6,426 nt of DNA, from the NCBI GenBank assembly GCA_003453085.1, contig DMMK01000594.1, positions 1-6,426 of the forward strand. Direction: 5' to 3'. The DNA is from Verrucomicrobiales bacterium (GTDB lineage Bacteria > Verrucomicrobiota > Verrucomicrobiia > Verrucomicrobiales > Verrucomicrobiaceae). The position numbers were made by a program, and so were the translations under genes. Shown in pieces: positions 1 to 5,867 of this stretch. Within the stretch, counting starts at the first letter, position 1. Each line of letters starts with the position of its first letter. The notes under the pieces were generated by a model that did not search any database, had not been told where the DNA came from, and worked only from the letters and a program-made list of their open reading frames with translations.

Positions 1-525
1 CCCCAGATCGTGTTGCTCAAATGCACCACGGACTACCCAGCCAGCCCAAAGACATCGAACCTCCGCACCATGGCACACCTGGGCCAGCTCTTTGACTGCC
101 TCACTGGCGCTTCAGATCACACCTTGGGTATTGGGGCCTCCGTGGCCGCTGCGGCCCTCGGCGCCTCACTCATTGAAAAGCACCTGACTTTAGCTCGTGC
201 GGATGGTGGGCCAGATTCCCACTTTAGCTTGGAGCCGTCTGAAATGAAGACCTTAGTCACAGAATGTCGCGCCGGATGGGAATCTGTGGGCTCCATCAGC
301 TATGGCCCCGCAGAAACGGAGCGGGGCTACTTACGTGGCCGCCGCAGCCTCTACATCACTCAGGATATGAAAGCTGGTGAAGTGCTCACAGCACAAAATA
401 TGCGCAGCATTCGCCCTGGATTTGGACTATCGCCAAAACACTATGAATCCCTACTCGGCAAAAGGACAACCTGCGATGTCAAACGTGGCACCGCTCTCTC
501 CTGGAAATTGGTAAATCAGGGCTAA
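1..525 (+). CDS. pseI: Pseudaminic acid / N-acetylneuraminate synthase family, C-terminal part (5' partial)
   Basis: This is the 3' end of a nonulosonic-acid synthase, an enzyme that condenses phosphoenolpyruvate with a hexose derivative in the cytoplasm to make a nine-carbon sialic-acid-like sugar. The frame is open to the left edge, so the true start lies upstream; the ATG at position 10 is internal. Visible in order are the end of the TIM barrel (LLKCTTDYPASP, then SDHTLGIG with His at 118-120, then IEKH with His at 181-183) and GGPDSHFSLEP. A C-terminal SAF (antifreeze-like) domain follows from about 337 to 510, with RRSLY, SIRPGFGL, LLGK and a final GTALSW. The two His residues are 21 codons apart, the same spacing as the metal-binding His215 and His236 of meningococcal NeuB. 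LLKC rather than LLHC, and the SIRPGFGLSPKH stretch, resemble PseI as I recall that family; NeuB or LegI is possible. A 29-base gap leads to the next gene. Confidence 0.9.
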   Translation, partial: PQIVLLKCTTDYPASPKTSNLRTMAHLGQLFDCLTGASDHTLGIGASVAAAALGASLIEKHLTLARADGGPDSHFSLEPSEMKTLVTECRAGWESVGSISYGPAETERGYLRGRRSLYITQDMKAGEVLTAQNMRSIRPGFGLSPKHYESLLGKRTTCDVKRGTALSWKLVNQG

Positions 526-554
526 AATCACTTTGTCTGAGCGGCTCTAAAATT

Positions 555-2057
555 ATGGCGAACATTTCAAGAACTGAAGTCTTAGGACGAGCCGCCATCA
601 CGGTGTTAGTCGCTTGTGCTGCCATTTGGGGAATGTTTCATCAGAGGCCTTTCGATTACATTGATCAGACTCGTTTGGACATCATTGGGTTATTTCGTGT
701 GACTTATGGGTTCATGATCGTGCTGCGTTTGCTTCTTGTTCGCCCCGCAGCCCCTATGGTCTTGGGCTGGCGCCAGACATCCTACGTGCTCCGCTGCATC
801 TACCTTTGGATGATTCCTGCTGTCATGATGATGGTAGGCTTCCTCACCCCTCTGGCCATCCTGGCTCACATCCTATTTGGTTCCATCATTTGGCGGCGTT
901 CAAAGGTTTACTCTCTGGAGGATGTCCTGATTCGTTCAGCAGGTTTTTGTCTCCTTTTCCTGAACTCGCATCTGAGCTTTTCCGTGGATCAATGGCTCGG
1001 GCTCGATTTTGGTTTGAGAACTCCATCTCTAGTTGGGCTAAATTTCTATTGTTGGACCTTTGGCATCCTCATGCTTTCTGCTGGCTGGGAAAAGCTTTGT
1101 TCCCCCATGTGGCGGCGCGGACTGGGATTCTTTTATTTCATGTCCCTGCGGCATTGGGTAAAACCCAGCTTTCATTGGGCCAATAAAAGTCGTGCGGCTT
1201 CCGTCGTCATGAGTTGGGCTACTATTGCCACTCAGTTTTTCCTGGTATTGGCTCTTCTCGTCCCTGCGGTCCGTTGGGTGTCATTCCCCATGTCGCTTGG
1301 CTTTGCCATCTCGCTTTGCTTGATGGTTTATCTCGCTTTCCTCAGCACACAGACGCTGCTCAGTTCCGCCTTTCTTTTTGTCATCGAGTTCAGTCCCTAT
1401 TTCAAAGGTGGTCCTGAATTCGCATTGTCCTCAGGCCCCATTGGGACGCAGGCACCGTTATTATGGGTCGCATGCTTTTTCCTTCTGCTGGCGGTCATTA
1501 GTTGCTCAGGACTCGTCAAACTTCGTGGTGGTTTGATCACCACTTTGAGCGCCTGGACAATCGCCCTCCGCCCCATCATGATCTTCGTAGAAACTCACAT
1601 CTACGGTATCTATATTTTCCGCCACGTGGCCAAACTACCGGGGCGAGACAAAGCGGTTCTTGAGAACTGGGACATCAATGGCATCCCATGCGGGCTACAG
1701 GCCTGGCACCCACGCACGATCGCAGGCACCACTTATCGGGTGACGGATTACTGTATCGCTGTGAATGAAAATGTCCTTGATCGTGCGGCAGATCGTGCCG
1801 AGTCCATCGTTGATCTCGGTTATGCCGCTTTTCTAGAGCTGTCTCCTTCTGAAAGGAAAGAGGTCACCGAGATTGACTTCCAAGTCCGCGTCTTCAATCC
1901 CGAAGAGAAGTTTGTCCCAGACACTTCCCATTGGTTGTCTGCCCCTTGGCAGTCCATCGGCGTCATCAAAGGATTTCCAGACCACCCTCACTTTGTTCCT
2001 GGGGGCAAACCGCCCGCTTACCGAAAAACTTTGCGCTGGCCTGTCACTTTCCAGTGA
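555..2057 (+). CDS. HTTM-like multi-pass membrane protein with soluble C-terminal region
   Basis: This is a complete 500-residue integral membrane protein of unknown precise function. Hydrophobic helices are visible at about residues 13-28, 43-62, 80-110 (probably more than one crossing), 124-145, 160-178, 216-240, 246-275 and 300-322. A mostly polar region of about 140 residues (roughly 360-500) ends the protein. Several spots match my memory of the HTTM (horizontally transferred transmembrane) family, which includes vitamin K-dependent gamma-carboxylase relatives: LFRVTYG at 46-52, VGFLTPLA at 94-101, ED then FLNSHLSFSVDQWL up to residue 148, and GWEKL with MWRRG at 177-189. Bacterial HTTM proteins are poorly characterised, so no reaction is assigned. 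The ATG at 555 is chosen because it precedes the first helix and follows the pseI stop by 29 bases; no strong Shine-Dalgarno is visible. Position in a glycan operon suggests a role in modifying or exporting a glycan, which is inference only. Confidence 0.85.
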   Translation: MANISRTEVLGRAAITVLVACAAIWGMFHQRPFDYIDQTRLDIIGLFRVTYGFMIVLRLLLVRPAAPMVLGWRQTSYVLRCIYLWMIPAVMMMVGFLTPLAILAHILFGSIIWRRSKVYSLEDVLIRSAGFCLLFLNSHLSFSVDQWLGLDFGLRTPSLVGLNFYCWTFGILMLSAGWEKLCSPMWRRGLGFFYFMSLRHWVKPSFHWANKSRAASVVMSWATIATQFFLVLALLVPAVRWVSFPMSLGFAISLCLMVYLAFLSTQTLLSSAFLFVIEFSPYFKGGPEFALSSGPIGTQAPLLWVACFFLLLAVISCSGLVKLRGGLITTLSAWTIALRPIMIFVETHIYGIYIFRHVAKLPGRDKAVLENWDINGIPCGLQAWHPRTIAGTTYRVTDYCIAVNENVLDRAADRAESIVDLGYAAFLELSPSERKEVTEIDFQVRVFNPEEKFVPDTSHWLSAPWQSIGVIKGFPDHPHFVPGGKPPAYRKTLRWPVTFQ

Positions 2058-2077
2058 CCCGAATTAGCGTCTTGATC

Positions 2078-3874
2078 ATGACACGAACGCTTTTCATTTA
2101 TGGCGCTCTTGCTCCGCGGGCTTGTAGGGCGGAGATGGGTTTGAGCAGGGGGCTTGGGGAGGTTTTTGTGCTTGAGGCGGAGACTTGGCTGCCTGTGGAG
2201 GAGAGGTTTGACGCGGGAGCGTGGATCAATGCGCTGGATATTTTTTCACCTGAGGATCAGGTGATGGCAGACAGGCGGACAGATGAGGTTTTGGACACTT
2301 ACCTGCGGGATTTGCCTGTGATGGTGGGGGTGCCGTTGCATCGGGCTTTCAGGGCGGCTTGTCTGGGGATGACCTGCCGAAAATGGATCAATCCTTATTT
2401 GGTCAATCTGGAGATGGCTCGACGAGTTTTTGAGGGGGCAAGGTATGATCGCCTGGTGGTTGCTCCGGGAGCGGGAATCAGTTTTCGGGCCTGGCGGCAG
2501 GTGGCGGAGCAACATGGGCTGCCAGTTGTGTTTTTAGCTCAGGAGCCGCGACCTTGGTCTTTGAAGCGTCGCTGGCAGCGGCTGGTCAATCGATGGAAAA
2601 AGAAGCCTGCCCCGGTAGCGGCAGCCTTGCAGGGGAAGCCTGGGGGACAGCAGGCTAAGGTGCTGTGCTGCAGCATTCGGCTTTCACGGATGCTGCAGGG
2701 GCAGCCGGAGTCGTCGGGCCTGGACTGGGCCTATGTGTCGGATGAGCTTCTGGGCAAGCCGGAAGGGGCGGAGTTTGAGCGGCTCAAATCTGGCTATTCT
2801 AAATGGTGGCAGAAATGTGCGAACGAACTGCGGGCTTTGCTGAAGGACAATCCGGGCGATCCACGATCCATTTTGTTAGACCTGGGCGAGGGGCAGTCCC
2901 GTGACACGTATCCGCGTTTCGCCTGGAAGTATTTGCGTGCCCGCGATCACCTTGCCCAGGCGCGACCAAGGTTGCTGCTGTGCGATACCCAGGAGGGCAG
3001 CGATGAACGGGCCTGGAGCCTGGCGGCCAGTGAACTGGGCATCCCTGTGGCTGCTTACACCTATGACCACATTCCTCAGCCGCGCTTCAGCTTTAGCCCC
3101 GACTGGCTGCTCTGTGACAGCGGTCGCAATGCCTACATTGCCCAATTGCGAGGACATCAGGCGGACCGCATCGTGCCGGTGGCCTCACATCGGCGGCCGA
3201 CGGCGGTGATCAAGGAGCGCTCTGGTGAGAGCAGCAAAATTCTTCTGTATGCGGACAGCTATTATTCGGGGACTTCGGCGACGGTGGAGCCGCAGCGCAG
3301 CTATCTGCATTATCGGCTGCTGGTGGAAACGGCACGCCAAATGCCAGGGCATCAGTTCCATTTGAAGTTTCATCCCTTGAGGGATCGCAAGAAGGTGGAG
3401 CAGTGCTTCATCGGCATGGATGAGGACGAACTGTATGTGCGCATGCGTTACATCGAGTCGCTGAATCCGCCGCCCAATGTGAAGATGATTCCGCCAGAGG
3501 AAGACATGCTGGTGCATCTTCAGAAGGCTGGCGTGCTGCTGAATTCAAACTCAACGGCCGGGCTGGAGGCCTTTGTGCTGGGGGTGCCGGTGATCTTTCT
3601 TTATGAGCCAAACACGGAGCTGGGCTTTCCGCTGATTCATGAACATGGGGCCTGCCTGGTGGCGACGACTTCGGACTCACTCGCGGCTGAGGTGGCCAGA
3701 TTGGAAAACGACCCCGCCCATGCAGCGGCCCAGATCCGCAACCAGCGCCGATATGTGGATGAATTTTACTGGTCGTCTGGTCGCCAGAGTCTAACCGAAG
3801 GTATTCAAGCCATCTTGAGCGCGCAGACGGCCGCCCACATCGCGTCCACAGGAACGGCAGAGGCGGGGCCGTAG
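2078..3874 (+). CDS. Capsule-type predicted glycosyltransferase (GT-B-like)
   Basis: This is a predicted 598-residue cytoplasmic protein resembling capsule polysaccharide biosynthesis and surface-carbohydrate proteins. The best evidence is in the C-terminal half: KFHP at residues 430-433, an acidic PPEEDM stretch, then NSNSTAGLE at 489-497 followed by GVPVIFLYEP. This KxHP plus serine/threonine-rich nucleotide-side motif layout is typical of GT-B-like transferases such as capsule, CDP-glycerol-type and some sialyltransferase families. The N-terminal half (LFIYGALAPRAC, later VAPGAGISFRAW) looks like a second Rossmann-type half. The open frame continues upstream into the previous gene. ATG 2078 is preferred because protein-like sequence begins there, but GTG 2054, which overlaps the previous stop as GTGA, is possible; neither has a clear Shine-Dalgarno. 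The last 17 residues after about 3820 are Ala/Thr-rich and lie in the overlap with the opposite-strand gene. Acceptor and donor are unknown; a pseudaminic or Kdo-like donor is a guess from context. Confidence 0.8.
   Translation: MTRTLFIYGALAPRACRAEMGLSRGLGEVFVLEAETWLPVEERFDAGAWINALDIFSPEDQVMADRRTDEVLDTYLRDLPVMVGVPLHRAFRAACLGMTCRKWINPYLVNLEMARRVFEGARYDRLVVAPGAGISFRAWRQVAEQHGLPVVFLAQEPRPWSLKRRWQRLVNRWKKKPAPVAAALQGKPGGQQAKVLCCSIRLSRMLQGQPESSGLDWAYVSDELLGKPEGAEFERLKSGYSKWWQKCANELRALLKDNPGDPRSILLDLGEGQSRDTYPRFAWKYLRARDHLAQARPRLLLCDTQEGSDERAWSLAASELGIPVAAYTYDHIPQPRFSFSPDWLLCDSGRNAYIAQLRGHQADRIVPVASHRRPTAVIKERSGESSKILLYADSYYSGTSATVEPQRSYLHYRLLVETARQMPGHQFHLKFHPLRDRKKVEQCFIGMDEDELYVRMRYIESLNPPPNVKMIPPEEDMLVHLQKAGVLLNSNSTAGLEAFVLGVPVIFLYEPNTELGFPLIHEHGACLVATTSDSLAAEVARLENDPAHAAAQIRNQRRYVDEFYWSSGRQSLTEGIQAILSAQTAAHIASTGTAEAGP
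3805..3874. other. Convergent 70-base coding overlap
   Basis: The plus-strand capsule-type gene stops at 3872-3874 (TAG) and the minus-strand GT9 gene stops at 3805-3807 (TGA), so their 3' ends overlap by 70 bases. The minus-strand reading (VDAMWAAVCALKM) looks like a normal GT9 C-terminal helix. The plus-strand reading is an Ala/Thr-rich tail with no recognisable motif. Any terminator must therefore lie inside a coding region. Confidence 0.85.
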
Positions 3875-4734
3875 GCTCCGGCTTCGTTAAACTGACGTGC
3901 TGCCAGGGCTAAATGATGCGGGGTGGGCCAATGCCATTTACCCTCATGGGTGGGCCCGAAGACGGTGACGGTGGGAATGCCAAAAGCCTGCGCAAGGTGG
4001 GAGGCGGCACCATCAATGCAGAGCACCCTTTGGGCTGCGGACACAAGATGTAGGTATTCTTTCAGGGAGGTCTTGCCAGCTAGGTTGAGCACAGGAAGGC
4101 CGCAGAGGTCAGCGATGGACTCACAATGGGCGACTTCCCTTTCAGAGCCGCCTCCAGCAATGACCACGGGCATAGAAGGATGCTGTTTTACCAGCCGTTG
4201 AATGATTTCAGCCCATTGATCTTCTCCCCAAAATTTTCGTTTCCAGGCGGCGGTGGGGTTGATCAAAATGAAGGGACACGCCGGAAGCGCGGGGTGCTTC
4301 CAGTCGGCTGGCGGCTGCTTTAGCTGCGGGGCAGCGAAGTCCGTTTCTTCCTTGCCACTGACCACCCGCCAAAAGTAACGGGCCCAATATTCGGCAGACG
4401 GCGGTTCCAGACGAATGTCATGAAAAACAAACCGGTACCACCAGCGGATGTGGCGCGGTTTATTCACGATGAATCGCCGCTTCCGCGTGCGAAAACGAAA
4501 GGCTTGCCAGACGGCGCGGGAACTCCAGCTTGTGGTCCACACCTCGCTAAATCGCTGACGATTTTCAGGTCCCCAGACGCAGCCGGGCATCAGCTCGACC
4601 AAAGGACGAAAGGCATCCCTAACAAAAAGTGCAGTCGAATTTCCAGCCACCTGTGAGAGATGATGGGCGCTGGGTTGCAGGAGGAGTACGTCCCCGAGCT
4701 GCTTGTCACTGACGATGGCGGCGGCCTCACTCAT
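3805..4734 (-). CDS. Glycosyltransferase family 9 (heptosyltransferase-like)
   Basis: This is a 309-residue GT9-family protein, the family of ADP-heptose:LPS heptosyltransferases WaaC, WaaF and WaaQ, which act at the cytoplasmic face of the inner membrane. The N-terminus has KQLGDVLLLQP, with Asp15 at the place of the WaaC catalytic Asp13. The C-terminal half shows the usual GT9 series: INPTAAWKRKFWGEDQW, VVIAGGGSERE, LNLAGKTSLKEYL, then CIDGAASHLAQAFGIP with Asp241 and His246, and TVFGPTHEGKW. The protein is slightly shorter than the usual 320-350 residues, and the region between residues 60 and 150 is not recognisable to me. The ATG at 4734 overlaps the upstream gene's stop as ATGA, with no Shine-Dalgarno of its own, so translation is probably coupled. 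The 3' end runs 70 bases into the convergent plus-strand gene. The sugar could be heptose or another residue; membership of GT9 is well supported, specificity is not. Confidence 0.9.
   Translation of the reverse strand: MSEAAAIVSDKQLGDVLLLQPSAHHLSQVAGNSTALFVRDAFRPLVELMPGCVWGPENRQRFSEVWTTSWSSRAVWQAFRFRTRKRRFIVNKPRHIRWWYRFVFHDIRLEPPSAEYWARYFWRVVSGKEETDFAAPQLKQPPADWKHPALPACPFILINPTAAWKRKFWGEDQWAEIIQRLVKQHPSMPVVIAGGGSEREVAHCESIADLCGLPVLNLAGKTSLKEYLHLVSAAQRVLCIDGAASHLAQAFGIPTVTVFGPTHEGKWHWPTPHHLALAARQFNEAGAYGPASAVPVDAMWAAVCALKMA
4731..4734 (-). other. ATGA stop-start overlap, GT4 to GT9
   Basis: The minus-strand sequence ATGA holds the GT9 start codon and the GT4 stop codon (TGA). No Shine-Dalgarno precedes the GT9 ATG within the GT4 3' end, so ribosome re-initiation or coupling is the likely mode of translation. 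This supports co-expression of the two transferases. Confidence 0.8.
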
Positions 4735-5849
4735 GCACGGGCGGGCAAAAGCCCTGCGTAGATGTTTCTGATCTTGCGCACGGTGCCGGGCGTGGAGAAG
4801 CGTTCGCGAACGATGGCATGGGCATCTTCAAAACGAAAGTCTGCTGCGATGGCCGGCATCGTCTGTTGGAGGAGGGTCTCCAGGTGCAAGGCCAGTGTTT
4901 CCGGCTGCTGTGGTGGAAAGAGGAATGAACCCTCGGGGATGAATTCTGGAATGAGGCCCGTGGCCGCTGCCAGCAAGGGCACGCCTGCGGCCACACATTC
5001 CAGGGCCGCCATGCCAAAGCTTTCGCTGCGGGAAGGATGAATGGCCAGCGCGTATTGCCGCAGGCAGGCACGATAGTCTTCGCGGACTCCCAGGAAGGTG
5101 ACTTCGAAGCGTTTGAGACGGCTGGTTTCCAGCACTGCCGTAGGCTCTGAATCCAGCAGGTCACCCAAAAAATCGATCTTCGGCAGTGGGCCTGCCGGCA
5201 GCCTGGACTCCAGCAGCAGCAGTGCTTCCATGAGGTCCTGCCAGCCTTTGCGAGAGATGATGGAGCCGATCACCAAGATGCGTGCAGGCGGTTCCGCAGC
5301 CCAGGGGATGGGCGGGAGGATTTCTTCTTCCTTCACGCCATTGTGCACCAAGGTCAGGGGCCGCTGCCCGGAGATCCAAGGACGCACTTTATTAAACAGG
5401 TCATCCCCCACAGCGATGAGGTGGGCGTGGTCCCCACAGCGGTATTTTTCAAAGTCGCGCTGGCTCATGCCTGGGGTGCGAAGCGTCAGCACCGGCACGG
5501 CTTTCAATGCCTGTGCTAGGGCAAGACCGAGAAGGCTATCCGGGTGGTCATTGGTATGAATGATCACGGGACGCCCCGACTGCAAAAATTCCTTCAGATG
5601 GCTGGCGGCCCGGCGGGCAAACAGGCGGTTTCCCCAAAGCCTTGCGGGCAGGCTACGAGAGGCAGGAAAAGGCAGCCGCGCCCATTTGACCTGATGCTCC
5701 TCGCAGTGGCCTGTGAGCCAGCCTTTTTGCCCGGTCAGCAGGATGGGATCATGCTGCTGCATGGCGGGGGCCGTGAGAAGCCGGGACAGGGACTTCTGGG
5801 CCCCGGCGAGGTGCACGGAGTTTTGGACAAAGACGACTTGGGGAAGCAT
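4731..5849 (-). CDS. Glycosyltransferase family 4-like (GT-B retaining type)
   Basis: This is a 372-residue GT-B glycosyltransferase, normal length for GT4, predicted to transfer a sugar from a nucleotide donor onto a lipid-linked or outer-core glycan at the cytoplasmic face. The N-terminal acceptor half starts with FVQNSVHLAGAQKSL (the AGAQKSL at 15-21 corresponds to the GGAE-type loop) and includes HTNDHPDSLLG and LRTPGMSQRDFEKY. The hinge region carries LVHNGV. The C-terminal donor half has VIGSIISRKGWQDL and the diagnostic E-x7-E motif at Glu276 and Glu284 within SRSESFGMAALECVAAGVP. The start at 5849 is supported by AGAGGGG six bases upstream. It lies 18 bases after the FkbM methyltransferase gene and overlaps the GT9 gene by four bases, so the three minus-strand genes very probably form one operon. 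The donor and acceptor cannot be deduced from sequence. Confidence 0.93.
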   Translation of the reverse strand: MLPQVVFVQNSVHLAGAQKSLSRLLTAPAMQQHDPILLTGQKGWLTGHCEEHQVKWARLPFPASRSLPARLWGNRLFARRAASHLKEFLQSGRPVIIHTNDHPDSLLGLALAQALKAVPVLTLRTPGMSQRDFEKYRCGDHAHLIAVGDDLFNKVRPWISGQRPLTLVHNGVKEEEILPPIPWAAEPPARILVIGSIISRKGWQDLMEALLLLESRLPAGPLPKIDFLGDLLDSEPTAVLETSRLKRFEVTFLGVREDYRACLRQYALAIHPSRSESFGMAALECVAAGVPLLAAATGLIPEFIPEGSFLFPPQQPETLALHLETLLQQTMPAIAADFRFEDAHAIVRERFSTPGTVRKIRNIYAGLLPARA

Positions 5850-5855
5850 GGACAG

Positions 5856-5862
5856 CCCCTCT
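5856..5862 (-). promoter_or_regulatory. Shine-Dalgarno of the GT4 gene
   Basis: On the minus strand AGAGGGG lies six bases before the ATG at 5849, in the 18-base gap after the FkbM stop. This is the only strong ribosome binding site I see in the window. It fixes the GT4 start and implies independent initiation within a polycistronic message. Confidence 0.75.
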
Positions 5863-5867
5863 TTGGC

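Noticed and set aside
806..1186. Plus-strand open frame of 126 codons within the membrane-protein gene
   Set aside because: It is an out-of-frame shadow; the membrane-protein frame has consistent helices and family-like motifs.
1525..1543. Inverted repeat GTGGTG-7-CACCAC, with a competing pairing between TCAAAC at 1515-1520 and GTTTGA just downstream
   Set aside because: It lies inside the membrane-protein gene, has only six-base stems and no T-run, so it is not a terminator. Chance is likely.
1586..1605. Perfect six-base inverted repeat CGTAGA-8-TCTACG
   Set aside because: It is within coding sequence, AT-mixed, without a T-tract or a sensible regulatory position.
1931..2077. Upstream extension of the third gene by 49 codons to ATG 1931
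   Set aside because: The extension overlaps the previous gene by 127 bases and reads as Arg/Pro/His-rich non-protein-like sequence. A start at 2078, or 2054, is far more credible.
3860..3890. Possible GCCG-loop-CGGC hairpin after the convergent overlap as a bidirectional terminator
   Set aside because: The stem is only four bases and has no T-tract on either side. It also lies inside the GT9 coding sequence.
4727..5164. Minus-strand open frame of 145 codons in another frame of the GT4 gene
   Set aside because: It is a Trp/Pro/Ser-rich out-of-frame shadow with no start signal or motif.
5098..5559. Plus-strand open frame of 153 codons opposite the GT4 gene
   Set aside because: It is Ser/Arg-rich, low-complexity translation typical of antisense frames; the GT4 gene with its E-x7-E motif accounts for the region.
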